64,000 bases of DNA from Ectothiorhodospiraceae bacterium (GCA_019651095.1 BOXR01000004.1:1-64000); one strand, 5' to 3'. Positions 32,633 to 43,046 are shown, numbered from the stretch's first letter. Program-made: numbers and translations. The notes: generated from the sequence alone by a model not told the origin.

Positions 32633-33497
32633 ATGAGCAACGGAATTTATTTGATTGATAAGAAAAAATTTATCACTTCGAGTAAAACGCTTGCTATCTT
32701 TAAAAATAAAACAGAGATTAAAAAAGCTGGAATTTTTGGTGTTTTAGATCCTTTAGCAACAGGAATTCTTCCTATAGTAGTAGGGGAAGCGACAAAATTC
32801 ATAAATTACATTCCTAATAATAATAAGACCTACGAGGTAAAGTGCAAACTAGGTGTATTCAGTCAGTGCGGTGATTATGAGACCGAACCTGTCACTTTTG
32901 AAAACGAGATTGAAATCATTAATAATCTTTCAATAGAAGTAATCGAGAGCACACTCAAGAAGTTTCTTGGTAAATATCCTCAAATGCCTCCGATGTATAG
33001 TGCTAGCAAACATAAAGGAAAACCTCTATACACGTATGCAAGAAAAAATATAACAGTAAAAAGAGAATTAAAAGAAAGATATATTTATGATTTAAAATTC
33101 ATTTCACTCGAAGGGGATATTTTGACTTTTAAAGTAACATGTTCCCCGGTACTATATTACGAAAATTTTTCCCCGGATATTTCAAGACTTTGGAATTTAC
33201 ATTCATGCCTTTTGAATTTAAAGATGCAAAATAGAGCCTTTTGAGGAAAAACTCCCCTTTACTTAAATGACATTAATAAAGACAACTTAGACAAATACAA
33301 TATTAGTATCTCTGACATGCTCAAGAATATACCTTTTCATAAATTGTAATTCAAAAGATCGAAAGTTATACAAATGGGTACAAATTGAAGGCAAAAAGTT
33401 TTGTAATCTTAGGGCTCAGGATGATGAAAAAATCTTTCATGGGATCGGATATTTTAAAGAAAATGTTTTGTATCCCAAAAGATTGATGAAAAAGTAA
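32633..33497 (+). CDS. truB: tRNA pseudouridine55 synthase TruB, frameshifted
   Basis: Makes pseudouridine 55 in tRNA T arms. The catalytic Asp is in FGVLDPLATGILPI; YEVKCKLGVFSQCGDYE and QMPPMYSASKHKGKPLY follow. After KVTCSP the frame breaks near 33145-33160 and again near 33220 and 33345: PFEFKDAKIEPFEEKTPLY, DISDMLKNIPFHKL-like residues and LRAQDDEKIFHGIGYFKENV come in other frames, ending at the TAA 33495-33497. The C-terminal part fits the PUA-like domain. Confidence 0.9.
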
Positions 33498-33561
33498 TAT
33501 TTCATTGGTATTACCAGTTGGACATGATAAAATCCTTTCGTTAAGTAATTAGAAAAAAATA

Positions 33562-33831
33562 ATGGCATTGAATAGCGATAAAAAAGTTGAAATCATACAG
33601 AAATTCAAAAAATCTGATAAAGATTGCGGATCTAGTTCAGTTCAAATAGCTCTTCTCACAGAAAACATTAACAAACTTTCTGACCACTTTAATAAAAATA
33701 AGAAGGATAATCACTCGAGACAAGGACTCTTGAAAATGATTATGAAGAGAAGATCTCTCATGAAATATCTCAAAAAAACAGATATGAGTACTTATGAGAA
33801 CCTAATAAAAGAGCTAGGACTAAGAAAATAA
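33562..33831 (+). CDS. rpsO: 30S ribosomal protein S15
   Basis: Primary 16S rRNA-binding protein of the platform. 89 residues with [16 protein letters not shown] and [16 protein letters not shown], the helix-turn blocks that bind rRNA, and the usual C-terminus. Its stop overlaps the pnp ATG by one base. Confidence 0.97.
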   Translation: MALNSDKKVEIIQKFKKSDKDCGSSSVQIALLTENINKLSDHFNKNKKDNHSRQGLLKMIMKRRSLMKYLKKTDMSTYENLIKELGLRK

Positions 33832-35906
33832 TGCACACAAAAATTTTTGACCTTGGCACTCAATCTGTCAAAATTGAGACTGGCCTTATAGCGAAACAGG
33901 CTAATGCCTCAGCAACTGTCGATATTGATGGCACTGTGATTTTGGCGACTATTGTAGCTTCGTCAGAACCAAATGATAGAGATTTTTTCCCTTTGACCGT
34001 AAACTACAACGAAAAAACATACGCTGCTGGGAAAATACCTGGCGGTTTTTTCAAACGCGAAGGTAGACCCACAGAAAAGGAAACTTTGATAAGCCGTTTG
34101 ATAGACAGACCTCTTAGACCTTTATTTGCATCCACATATAATCAAGAAGTGCAAATAATCCTAACACTAGTCTCTCTGAACCCAGAGATAGATCCAGAGA
34201 TTCCTGCCTTAATAGCTGCCTCAACTGTTGTCAAGCTCGCCGGACTTCCTTTCAATGGAACACTTGGTGCAGTTAAAGTTGGGTTTGATAATGATCAATA
34301 CATACTCAACCCAACATCCACTCAATTAGCTACTTCGAAACTAGATTTAACTGTCGCAGGTACAAGCAATGCAGTACTCATGGTTGAATCTGAGGCTGAT
34401 CAGCTTACTGAAAAACAAATGTTAGATGCAGTTAATTTCGGACATGACAACATGCAAATCATTATTAAAGCTATAGATGAACTCATAGCTGAAGTAGGGA
34501 TATCCCAACAAGAGGCCAAAGAACCTGAGGATAATTCTGACTTATATAATTTAATTAAATCTTCCTATGGTGAAAAGATATCATCTGTCTATCAGATAAT
34601 CGAAAAACAAGAAAGATATGAAAAGTTATCACTTCTAAAAGATGAGGTCATAAAAAATGAACTAAATGAAGAAGAAGACAATTCTGAAATGATTTCAAAA
34701 GTTTTTGATAATCTTAAAAAAGACATTGTTAGAGAACGAATTTTATCTGGAGAAAAAAGAATTGACGGAAGAGATTCTACTACAGTCAGACCAATAAGCG
34801 TTCAAACTGGTGTCTTACCAAGAACTCATGGTTCGGCATTATTCACGCGAGGAGAGACTCAGGCTTTAGTTGTTACAACTCTTGGAACTAATAAAGACGC
34901 TCAAATTATTGATTCTCTTAGTGGTAGAATAGAGGACTCATTTATATTTCATTACAATTTCCCACCGTATTCTGTTGGTGAGATAGGAATGATTGGCTCA
35001 CCAAAAAGAAGAGAAATTGGTCATGGAAAACTTGCACGTAGAGGTGTTCAGGCAGTAATGCCTACTCAAGAGGACTTTCCTTATACAGTTAGAGTTGTAT
35101 CTGAAATCACTGAATCAAATGGATCTAGCTCTATGGCATCAGTTTGTGGCTCAAGCTTATCTATGATGGATGCAGGAGTGCCATTAAAAGCCCCTGTTGC
35201 AGGAATTGCTATGGGATTAGTAAAAGAGGGTGATAGGCACGTCGTTTTGACTGATATTCTTGGTGACGAAGATCATCTTGGTGATATGGACTTCAAGGTA
35301 GCTGGGACAGCTACTGGTATCAATGCTCTACAAATGGATATCAAAATTGACGGTATCACATCAGATATAATGGAGACTGCACTTAATCAGGCGAGAGAGG
35401 CGAGACTACATATTTTAGATGAGATGAACAAAGAGCTCAGTACTGCACGCGAGGATGTATCAGAATTTGCACCAAGATATACGCATATGAAGGTCGATCA
35501 ATCAAAAATTGCGGAGGTTATTGGTAAAGGTGGCGCTGTAATTAAGTCAATTGTCGAGCAAACTGGCGCAGTCATTGATATTAATGATGACGGAGTGATC
35601 AAGATAGCTGCATCTGACCAATCAAAAAGTGATCATGCTAAATCTATTATTGAGGAGATAACAGCTGGCCCTCAGGTTGATAAGATTTATGAAGGAAAAG
35701 TAGCGAAAATAATGGACTTTGGCGCCTTTGTAGCAATTACCCCTAATAAAGATGGTTTGGTTCATATATCGCAAATAAGTGAAGAGAGAGTGAAAGATGT
35801 TAAGGACGTTCTATCCGAGGGTGATGTGGTTAAAGTGAAAGTCTTGGAAGTTGACAAGCAGGGTCGCGTCAAGCTTACAATGAAGGGTGTAGATCAGAAT
35901 ACCTAA
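33831..35906 (+). CDS. pnp: Polyribonucleotide nucleotidyltransferase (PNPase)
   Basis: Phosphorolytic 3'-5' exoribonuclease of the degradosome. Two RNase PH domains (about 1-230 and 300-545), with [14 protein letters not shown] and later [16 protein letters not shown], then KH ([16 protein letters not shown]) and S1 ([15 protein letters not shown]) RNA-binding domains. 691 residues, intact. It starts on the last base of the rpsO stop, so there is no intergenic leader. Its 3' end overlaps the convergent dksA stop by 4 bases. Confidence 0.97.
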   Translation: MHTKIFDLGTQSVKIETGLIAKQANASATVDIDGTVILATIVASSEPNDRDFFPLTVNYNEKTYAAGKIPGGFFKREGRPTEKETLISRLIDRPLRPLFASTYNQEVQIILTLVSLNPEIDPEIPALIAASTVVKLAGLPFNGTLGAVKVGFDNDQYILNPTSTQLATSKLDLTVAGTSNAVLMVESEADQLTEKQMLDAVNFGHDNMQIIIKAIDELIAEVGISQQEAKEPEDNSDLYNLIKSSYGEKISSVYQIIEKQERYEKLSLLKDEVIKNELNEEEDNSEMISKVFDNLKKDIVRERILSGEKRIDGRDSTTVRPISVQTGVLPRTHGSALFTRGETQALVVTTLGTNKDAQIIDSLSGRIEDSFIFHYNFPPYSVGEIGMIGSPKRREIGHGKLARRGVQAVMPTQEDFPYTVRVVSEITESNGSSSMASVCGSSLSMMDAGVPLKAPVAGIAMGLVKEGDRHVVLTDILGDEDHLGDMDFKVAGTATGINALQMDIKIDGITSDIMETALNQAREARLHILDEMNKELSTAREDVSEFAPRYTHMKVDQSKIAEVIGKGGAVIKSIVEQTGAVIDINDDGVIKIAASDQSKSDHAKSIIEEITAGPQVDKIYEGKVAKIMDFGAFVAITPNKDGLVHISQISEERVKDVKDVLSEGDVVKVKVLEVDKQGRVKLTMKGVDQNT

Positions 35907-36334
35907 TCAATTTGAGTTTTTTCCATTTTCTCATGACGTTCTTGTGCTTCGATTGATAATGTGGCAATTGGTCTTGCTTCTAATCTTTTAATACCTATCG
36001 GCTCACCAGTATCCTCACAATAACCATATGATCCGTCATCGATTCTACTTAAAGCTTGATCAATTTTTGATATCAACTTCCTTTCCCTATCTCTTGTTCT
36101 GAGCTCAAGTCTAAATTCTTCTTCTTGGGTAGCAGCATCATTAGGGTCTGATAGTTTTGAAGAATCCTGTTTCATATGATCCATAGTTTTCTCTGCTTCA
36201 GTCATGAGCATCTTTTTCCAAGAGAATAAGATATTTTTAAAGTGTTCTGTCTGTTGAGGAGACATGTATTCTTCCCCTTTTTTCGGCTTATATGGTTTGA
36301 AATCAAGGTATTTTTGGAGATTTGTTGATGCCAT
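35903..36334 (-). CDS. dksA: RNA polymerase-binding transcription factor DksA (one-cysteine type)
   Basis: Binds the RNA polymerase secondary channel and works with ppGpp. 143 residues. The coiled-coil tip keeps D-x2-D-x-A (Asp63, Asp66, Ala68 in SDPNDAATQ), needed for activity. The globular domain has [19 protein letters not shown], with a single Cys106 where E. coli has a four-Cys zinc finger, so zinc binding is probably lost; such variants are known among proteobacterial DksA. Convergent with pnp. Confidence 0.94.
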   Translation of the reverse strand: MASTNLQKYLDFKPYKPKKGEEYMSPQQTEHFKNILFSWKKMLMTEAEKTMDHMKQDSSKLSDPNDAATQEEEFRLELRTRDRERKLISKIDQALSRIDDGSYGYCEDTGEPIGIKRLEARPIATLSIEAQERHEKMEKTQID

Positions 36335-36370
36335 ATTGATAGATTATTTTGCTACTAGTTTAATGCTATA

Positions 36371-37702
36371 TCAAGTCTTTTTTTTCTTTCTATACACATC
36401 AACATACCCATCAGCCATCTCAATTTTTAAATGATCATTATTTTTAGCAAGTACAGAATTTTTAATGATTCTATATTTTTTATCTCGGATGATAGCATAA
36501 CCTTTTTTTAGTATGATCTTAGGGTTAGATTGGTGAATTTGTTTGGTCTTCAATTTAACTAACTCGCTAAAATGAATTACTTTATCAGAAATATTTCTCT
36601 TAATTATCTTAAGATCATTACTTATATTTTTTGAATGAGTAAAATTCTTATTCCTCATCATTTGATGAACTTGTTTTCTATGTAAGATTTTGTTATCGAG
36701 AGATAATTGAGTATTTTTAATCATCTTAATGATTAGATTTTTTATTAGATCCAGACTAACTTTGAACTCCCTTTGAAATGACTTAACTTTTTTATCCGGT
36801 GCATTTATTTTTAGCATAGAAAATATATTTTTGATTTTATCGGATAAATAATCCAGTCTCTGTTTTTGAGCCCTATTTATTGTAATGTCAAGCTGATATA
36901 TATCTTGTCTTAATACATTACAGTCAGGGACTGCCTTAATAGCAGCTGCTGTTGGTGTCTCTTGAGCCGAGTCCGCAGCATAATCAGCCAGAGTTATATC
37001 TGGTTTATGACCTATACCTGTTATCGTGGGTATCCTTGATTTTGAAATCTCTCTAACCAAGTTCTCATCATTAAAAGCCATTAAATCTTGTAATGACCCT
37101 CCGCCACGCACAATAAGTAGTACATCTACAATATTATCTTTATTAATTTTGTTAAGCATTTTTGCTAAGCTCATTGGGGCTGATGCTCCCTGGACTGTTG
37201 ATGGGTATACGTACACTCTAGCGAGTGGATATTTTTCCTGCAATTTTGAGCACACATCCTTAAGAGCATGACTATCCTTTGCAGTGAGAACACCAATGTT
37301 CACTGGAAACATAGGAATATCTTTTTTAAGATCGAAAATTCCTTCTTTAGAGAGTTTTGATTTTAATCTTTCAATTTCTTTTTTTAAAAAACCATCACCA
37401 AATTCTGATATATCGGAGACATTCAATTGAAATTTTCCGAATCCTGAGTAGAAATCAACTTTAGCACTAGCTATGACTTGCATGTCTATATAGTCTGAGA
37501 CTTTTATATTTAGATATTCATTTTTCCAAATTACACAATCAACTGTGTATTTTCCATTCTGATCTCTTAATTTAAAATATTGATGTCCCTTAGAGGTTCT
37601 ATAGTCAGTAATCTCACCTTTAACAGATATGGGATACTCAAAAGCAAGTAACATTGCTTCTCTTGCCTCTAAGTTTAATTCAGATACTGTATATATTTTC
37701 AT
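36371..37702 (-). CDS. xseA: Exodeoxyribonuclease VII large subunit XseA
   Basis: Degrades single-stranded DNA with XseB. An N-terminal OB fold (residues about 1-95) precedes the catalytic domain with IVRGGGSLQDLMAFNDE and GIGHKPDITLADYAADSAQ followed by ETPTAAA, then a long Lys-rich coiled coil (about 270-400) and a short C-terminal domain with KGYAIIRD. 443 residues, intact. Divergent from guaB with a 42-base gap. Confidence 0.96.
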   Translation of the reverse strand: MKIYTVSELNLEAREAMLLAFEYPISVKGEITDYRTSKGHQYFKLRDQNGKYTVDCVIWKNEYLNIKVSDYIDMQVIASAKVDFYSGFGKFQLNVSDISEFGDGFLKKEIERLKSKLSKEGIFDLKKDIPMFPVNIGVLTAKDSHALKDVCSKLQEKYPLARVYVYPSTVQGASAPMSLAKMLNKINKDNIVDVLLIVRGGGSLQDLMAFNDENLVREISKSRIPTITGIGHKPDITLADYAADSAQETPTAAAIKAVPDCNVLRQDIYQLDITINRAQKQRLDYLSDKIKNIFSMLKINAPDKKVKSFQREFKVSLDLIKNLIIKMIKNTQLSLDNKILHRKQVHQMMRNKNFTHSKNISNDLKIIKRNISDKVIHFSELVKLKTKQIHQSNPKIILKKGYAIIRDKKYRIIKNSVLAKNNDHLKIEMADGYVDVYRKKKKT

Positions 37703-37733
37703 CTTTGTACTTTTCGGATAATGTTTTTATATG

Positions 37734-37739
37734 TATAAT
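37734..37739 (+). promoter_or_regulatory. Candidate -10 box of guaBA
   Basis: TATAAT lies 5 bases before the guaB ATG; the best -35 at 17-base spacing (TTTTCG) is weak. No Shine-Dalgarno is present, so a leaderless guaB mRNA is possible. Confidence 0.35.
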
Positions 37740-37744
37740 ATAGA

Positions 37745-39236
37745 ATGGTAGCAAGATCACATCAATCGAGATCTAAAGTATTTTCCGATGAGGCTCTAGC
37801 GTTTGATGACGTTCTACTTGTTCCAGCTTATTCCGATATACTTCCAGTCAACGTTGATTTATCTACCCAGCTTACCAGAGAGATAGGCCTTAAAATCCCT
37901 ATTTTGTCTGCTGCGATGGATACTGTGACTGAGTCACAAATGGCGATTAGTCTAGCTAGCGAGGGCGGGGTTGGCATTATCCATAAAAATTTATCAGTTG
38001 AAGATCAGGCAAAGCAAGTAAGGTTCGTAAAAAAATATGAGAGTGGGGTGATTAATGACCCCATAACTGCATCGGCAGAATCTACCGTACAAGAGATAAA
38101 CAATATTACTGAAAAATATGGGATTTCTGGTGTTCCAATCGTAGATAAAGACAAGCTAATTGGGATTGTCACAAATAGAGATCTGAGATTTGTTGAGAAT
38201 ATCAACACTAAAGTGACATCAATAATGACACCAAAAGAAAAACTAGTGACTGTAAATGAAAATTATTCAAAAAAGCAAGTCATACAACTACTGCGAACTA
38301 ATAGAATTGAAAAGATACTCATTGTAAACAAGAAAAATCAACTAAAGGGGATGATTACGTTTAAAGATATTCAAAAATCATCTACTTATCCTAATGCATC
38401 GAAGGATAATAATGGTAGCTTGATTGTTGGAGCAGCAGTTAGTACTAATTCAGAGTCTATCGATCGTATTCATGCGCTGATAGATGAAAATGTTGATGTC
38501 ATAACAATCGATACCGCACATGGCCATTCAAAATCTGTTATAGATATGCTGAAATTTATTAAGAAAAATTATCCATCTCAACAAGTAATTGCCGGTAACA
38601 TTGCTACAGCCGATGCTGCAGAATCACTCATAAAAAACGGAGCAGATGCTATTAAGGTTGGGATTGGACCCGGATCCATTTGTACCACTAGGATAGTTGC
38701 AGGCGTTGGAGTTCCTCAATTATCTGCAATATATGAGTGTGCAAAAATTTCTAAAAAATTCAAAATACCACTTATCGCAGATGGAGGGATACGTTACCCC
38801 GGAGATATAGCGAAAGCAATTGCTGCTGGGTCTGATACAGTTATGTTGGGAGGACTGTTAGCAGGCACAGATGAAGCACCTGGTGAAGTCGAAATGTTCG
38901 AAGGAAGGACTTACAAATCATACAGAGGTATGGGCTCAATTGGTGCTATGCAAAGTGGGTCAAAAGATAGATATTTTCAAGAACACCATAATGAAAGTAA
39001 AAAACTTATCCCAGAAAGGGATTGAGGGTCGCGTTCCTTATAAAGGCACCATGAAATCTATCCTTCACCAGTTAACAGGAGGACTAAAATCAAGTATGGG
39101 CTACTTGGGCTGTAAAAGTATTAAATTAATGAAAACGAAAACAAATTTCATTAGAGTATCCAGTTCATCAAAAATTGAGAGTCATACACACGATGTAGCT
39201 ATTGTTAAAGAGCCTCCGAACTATCAGTCTAGATAA
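37745..39236 (+). CDS. guaB: IMP dehydrogenase GuaB, frameshifted near the end
   Basis: Oxidises IMP to XMP with NAD+, the committed step to [15 protein letters not shown]-like N-terminus ([15 protein letters not shown]), two CBS domains (about 95-215), the catalytic loop [17 protein letters not shown] with the active Cys, and [11 protein letters not shown]. The frame stops at 39025 after KKLIPE, one base off; the next frame continues [12 protein letters not shown] and [15 protein letters not shown] to the TAA at 39236. The extra N-terminal 15 or so residues are unusual but no nearer start exists. Overlaps guaA by one base. Confidence 0.94.
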
Positions 39237-40784
39237 TGACAAGAAATAGAGATTTAATACTCATTTTAGATTTCGGGTCACAATACACTCAACTTATTGC
39301 CAGAAGAATTAGAGAGCTTGGTATTTTTAGTTTAGTGGAGCCATATAACATTTCTATAAGTAAAATTAGAGAGTTGAATCCCAAAGGTATAGTGTTAAGC
39401 GGAGGTCCAAATTCAGTCAATTTTAGTAAAACTTTGAGGCCCAGAAAGGATATATTCAACCTTAAGATACCAATTCTAGGTATATGCTATGGAATGCAAT
39501 TGATAGCAAAAGAATTTGGAGGTACTGTAGTTAAGTCTGTAAAAAAAGAATTCGGACACTCTGTATTCAAAATAAACAAAAAAATAAATTTATTTAATGG
39601 ATGTAATAACAATCTTAAGCAATGTAGTGTTTGGATGAGTCATGCAGATAAAGTTGATAAGTTACCAAAGGGATTTATAGCTGTAGGGAGTAGCACAAAC
39701 TCAAAAATTGCAGCAATCTACTCTAGTAAAATGAATATTTTTGGACTCCAATTCCATCCCGAAGTGACTCATACAAAAATAGGGAAAAATATACTTGATA
39801 ACTTTAGTAAAATATGTGGTTGTAAAAAATCATGGACAGCAAGTAGTATTAGTAAAAGCCTGATAGAAAAAGCTAAACAAGACATAGTAAAAGAAAAAGT
39901 AATTCTTGCACTATCTGGTGGCGTCGACTCTTCAGTTGTTGCTGCGATTCTCAGCAAAGCAATCGGAAAACAGTTAACATGTATTTTTTATTGATACAGG
40001 CCTTCTTAGAAAGAATGAGGTAAATGAAGTAAAAAAAATAACAAAATCATTAAACATTCAACTGAAAATTATTGACGCATCAAGAATATTTTTATTGAGA
40101 TTGAGAGGTGTTTCAGATCCAGAAAAGAAAAGAAAAATAATAGGGAAGTGTTTCATTGATACTTTTAATAAAGCTGCCTTGAAAATTAAAGAAGTAAAAT
40201 TTCTCGCTCAAGGAACAATATATCCAGATGTCATTGAATCATCCTCAAAAAATTCTAAGTCTGATGTTATTAAATCACATCATAATGTTGGTGGTCTCCC
40301 AAAAAATATGAAGCTTAAGCTTGTTGAACCAATAAGAGATCTTTTTAAAGATGAGGTGAGAAGAATCGGCAAACAGTTAGGTCTACCCAATAGTTTACTA
40401 GAAAGACATCCATTTCCTGGGCCGGGTCTAGCCGTAAGAATCTTAGGAGAAGTAAATCATATCAAAGTAAACATCTTACAAGAAGTTGATTCCATTTTTC
40501 TTGATGAACTAAGAGTTAATGGCTTCTATAATAAAACTGATCAAGCACTCTGTGTCTTGATCCCGCAAAAATCTGTAGGTGTAATGGGTGATAGAAGACA
40601 ATATGGATTTGTTGTAGCTATTAGAGCTGTAAATACAACTGATTTTATGACAGCAACATCGACACCAATCCCTCATAAATTATTAAATAATATTTCATCT
40701 AGAATTATTAATGAAGTTAATGGTGTAGCAAGAGTCGTCTATGATATTACCTCAAAACCACCTGGTACAATTGAGTGGGAGTAA
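39236..40784 (+). CDS. guaA: GMP synthase (glutamine-hydrolysing) GuaA, frameshifted
   Basis: Aminates XMP to GMP. The class I amidotransferase domain has DFGSQYTQLIARRIRE, nucleophile ILGICYGMQLIA and LQFHPEVTHT. The synthetase P-loop is LALSGGVDSSVVAA. The frame breaks at about 39987, where a T run is one base too long; reading through gives TCIFIDTGLLRKNEV and a second frame change before RLRGVSDPEKKRK. The C-terminus PPGTIEWE is the family end. Forms a translationally coupled pair with guaB. Confidence 0.94.
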
Positions 40785-40787
40785 ACA

Positions 40788-41138
40788 ATCAATAATACAC
40801 TCATATACCACAACCCTCGATGTAGTAAATCTAGAAAAGCTCTTGAGCTTTTAATCAATAATAATATCAAGCCCAATATTATACTTTATCTAAATGAACC
40901 TTTGTCTAAAAAAAATCTATCAGAGATTATTGCGATATCATCCCTTCCAATCAGAGATTTCATTAGAAGCAACGAATCTGAATATAAAGAAAATAATTTA
41001 GATAATACAGCACTTACAGACGATGAATTATTAGACTTCATAATAAGATTCCCAAAAATTTTACAGCGTCCAATCATTAAACACCACAACAAGGTCGTTA
41101 TAGCTAGACCACCTGAAAATATTTTAAACATTATATAA
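40788..41138 (+). CDS. ArsC/Spx-family glutaredoxin-like protein
   Basis: The frame reads TLIYHNPRCSKSRKALELL, then YLNEPLSKKNLSEI and DDELLDFIIRFPKILQRPI followed by ARPPENIL, as in the arsenate reductase (glutaredoxin) family of about 115 residues. Cys12 in NPRCSKSR is the reactive thiol and the RP motif in LQRPI fits. No ATG, GTG or TTG stands at the expected start: the codon there is ATC (40788), 3 bases after the guaA stop, suggesting a miscalled ATG or a rare start. An internal TTG at 40902 would lose the active Cys. Arsenate reduction is not certain; many members have other redox roles. Confidence 0.8.
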   Translation: MNNTLIYHNPRCSKSRKALELLINNNIKPNIILYLNEPLSKKNLSEIIAISSLPIRDFIRSNESEYKENNLDNTALTDDELLDFIIRFPKILQRPIIKHHNKVVIARPPENILNII

Positions 41139-41147
41139 CTTCTGAAG

Positions 41148-41176
41148 TTGTATTAGCCGGTTAGATCATATAAAAT
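41148..41176 (+). promoter_or_regulatory. Candidate lexA promoter
   Basis: TTGTAT (41148-41153) and TAAAAT (41171-41176) are 17 bases apart. The expected start point, near 41183, falls inside the direct repeat described next, which suits repression. Confidence 0.5.
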
Positions 41177-41180
41177 ATGA

Positions 41181-41195
41181 GAACTTATTGAGAAC
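41181..41195 (+). promoter_or_regulatory. Candidate LexA box, GAAC-N7-GAAC direct repeat
   Basis: GAAC (41181-41184), seven bases, GAAC (41192-41195), within a longer direct repeat gagaactt spaced 11 bases, ending 3 bases before the lexA ATG. GAAC-N7-GAAC (GTTC-N7-GTTC on the other strand) is the LexA operator of alphaproteobacteria. No CTGT-N8-ACAG box of the usual gammaproteobacterial type was found here. Confidence 0.6.
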
Positions 41196-41198
41196 TTT

Positions 41199-41801
41199 AT
41201 GGCAGACTATTCATTATTAACCAACAAAGAGCAAAAAACCTACGAGTTTATTGAAAAATATTCAAAAAAATATGGGAAACATCCTTTATTAAATGAAATT
41301 GCAAAAGGAATAGGAATAAATTCAAAGGGTGTTGCGCATCGATATGTTAAGGCTTTAGAAAAAGCAGGAAAACTAAAAAGAATATCAAACAAACATAGAG
41401 GGATGATTCTGCAAGAAGAAAAATCTATATTTTTAAAATCATTAGGGAAAATCGCTGCCGGCGGACCAATAGAAGCGATAACTGATCAACAAAGAATTGA
41501 GCTCGAATACTTATTTACTAACAAGAGATCATATGCTTTAAAAGTGACAGGGGATTCAATGATCGATGCAGGTATACGTGATGGAGATTGGGTAATCGTT
41601 GAAGAAGGAACAAAGCCCTATAAATCAAAAGTACATGTAATTTTAATAGATAACCAAGATGTGACATTAAAATTTATTGAGAAAATTAATCCAAAAGAAA
41701 TAAAGCTGATTCCTGCAAACAAAAGGTTTAAAGAAATTATTTATTCAATTGAACGAGTCTCTATTCAGGGACATGTAGTTGGGCAAGTAAGAATATATTA
41801 A
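41199..41801 (+). CDS. lexA: SOS repressor LexA
   Basis: Represses DNA damage genes and cleaves itself when bound to RecA filaments. 200 residues: winged helix-turn-helix (about 1-70) with GINSKGVAHRYVKALEKAG as the recognition region, unlike the E. coli sequence and closer to the LexA2 type; the cleavage site Ala87-Gly88 in KIAAGGP; catalytic Ser120 in VTGDSMID; Lys158 in VTLKFIEK. Together these make it a self-cleaving repressor. The stop overlaps dinB by one base, so the pair is co-transcribed and under the box just upstream. Confidence 0.94.
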   Translation: MADYSLLTNKEQKTYEFIEKYSKKYGKHPLLNEIAKGIGINSKGVAHRYVKALEKAGKLKRISNKHRGMILQEEKSIFLKSLGKIAAGGPIEAITDQQRIELEYLFTNKRSYALKVTGDSMIDAGIRDGDWVIVEEGTKPYKSKVHVILIDNQDVTLKFIEKINPKEIKLIPANKRFKEIIYSIERVSIQGHVVGQVRIY

Positions 41802-43015
41802 TGAGTAAAAAAATATTTATTCATGTTGATATGAACGCTTTTTTTGCATCAATTGAGCAGCGCGACTTTCCTGAATTACGAGGAATGCCAGTAGCAGTAA
41901 CTAATGGAAATCATGGATCTTGTATTATAACCTCATCGTATGAAGCAAGAGCATTTGGTATTAAAACCGGAATGAGACTTCGTGATGGGAAAAAAATATG
42001 TCCGCATTTAATACAAAGACCGTCTAGACCACATATATACGCTAACATATCGGCTAATATCATGGATATTTTAAAAACTATCACTCCTGACATTCAAATA
42101 TACTCTGTAGATGAAGCTTTTCTAGAAGTGACAAATTGCATGAGAATCTATAAGGATATAAATACAATTGTTTACAAAATTAAGGATTTAATATATTCAT
42201 CTGAAAATTTAAAATGTTCAATTGGGGTGTCATACAGTAAGTCATTGGCTAAATTTGCTTCAAAATTTAATAAACCAGATGGGATTACCTTTATTACTAG
42301 AAAAAATTATCATCAATATTTAGATAATGCTCCTGTCAATAAATTATGTGGAGTATCGAAAGGAATAACAAGATTTTTAAATATACATGGAGTATACAAA
42401 TGTTCTGATATGAAGAAAATTCCCATTAGTATACTTTCAAACAGATTTGGTAATATTGGAAGAAAGATATGGCTTATGGCAAACGGAAGTGATTTTGAAG
42501 GTCTTACATTAGATCCAGTTCATCCAAAAAGCCTTGGTCATGGAAAAGTCTTGATGCCAAATACGAAAGATCGATATTTAATAAAAAAAACTTTTTTAAG
42601 GATGTCGGTTAAATTATCAAGACGATTACGTAATTCAGGTTATGAATCAAATAAATTCTTAGTTAATATTAAGATCAAAGCAGGTTGGGTTCAAAAGAAA
42701 ATTAAGCTTGAACATCCCACGTGTGATCAATTTGTTATATACAGTTTGTGCGAACTATATTTGGGCATGTTTGATAAAAATGTTGGCATTTATCAGGTCC
42801 AAGTAACAGCAATTAATCCAATAAAAAAAGATATTCAAACTGATCTTTTCGGTTCACAAACTGAACAAGACAATTATATGAGTGTAGTTGACAGTATCAA
42901 TCAAAGGTTTGGGCAGGATATTGTAAGACCTGCACGTTTAAAATCTGATATTAGTGATAGTCCAGATGTTATTGCGCCTGCTTGGCGCCCAAAAGGATAT
43001 AGGAAATCTGTATAA
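41801..43015 (+). CDS. dinB: Y-family translesion DNA polymerase (DinB/Pol IV-like)
   Basis: 404-residue error-prone polymerase. Catalytic acids Asp10 (FIHVDMNAFFASIEQ) and Asp104-Glu105 (YSVDEAFLE) are all present, so it is an active polymerase and not the inactive ImuB type. A likely steric-gate aromatic is Phe14 or Phe15. SIGVSYSKSLAKFASKFNKP follows in the palm; fingers and little-finger domains complete it. The last 60 residues (QTDLFG, then SINQRFGQDIVRP) resemble those of polymerases in lexA-linked mutagenesis cassettes. Coupled to lexA by a one-base overlap and ended by a strong hairpin. Confidence 0.92.
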   Translation: MSKKIFIHVDMNAFFASIEQRDFPELRGMPVAVTNGNHGSCIITSSYEARAFGIKTGMRLRDGKKICPHLIQRPSRPHIYANISANIMDILKTITPDIQIYSVDEAFLEVTNCMRIYKDINTIVYKIKDLIYSSENLKCSIGVSYSKSLAKFASKFNKPDGITFITRKNYHQYLDNAPVNKLCGVSKGITRFLNIHGVYKCSDMKKIPISILSNRFGNIGRKIWLMANGSDFEGLTLDPVHPKSLGHGKVLMPNTKDRYLIKKTFLRMSVKLSRRLRNSGYESNKFLVNIKIKAGWVQKKIKLEHPTCDQFVIYSLCELYLGMFDKNVGIYQVQVTAINPIKKDIQTDLFGSQTEQDNYMSVVDSINQRFGQDIVRPARLKSDISDSPDVIAPAWRPKGYRKSV

Positions 43016-43017
43016 AA

Positions 43018-43046
43018 AAAGGCCGAAGGGGGTAGATTCGGCCTTT
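43018..43046 (+). terminator. Hairpin terminator of lexA-dinB
   Basis: aaaggccgaa (43018-43027) pairs perfectly with ttcggccttt (43037-43046) around a G-rich 9-base loop. An A run precedes it and a short T run ends it, so it could act in both directions, although only lexA-dinB enters it here. Confidence 0.8.

Noticed and set aside
41139-41198. Standard gammaproteobacterial SOS box
   Set aside because: I looked for CTGT-N8-ACAG before lexA and found none; the direct GAAC repeat is the only clear candidate.
41801-43015. dinB as the catalytically dead ImuB
   Set aside because: Asp10, Asp104 and Glu105 are all present, so the polymerase should be active.
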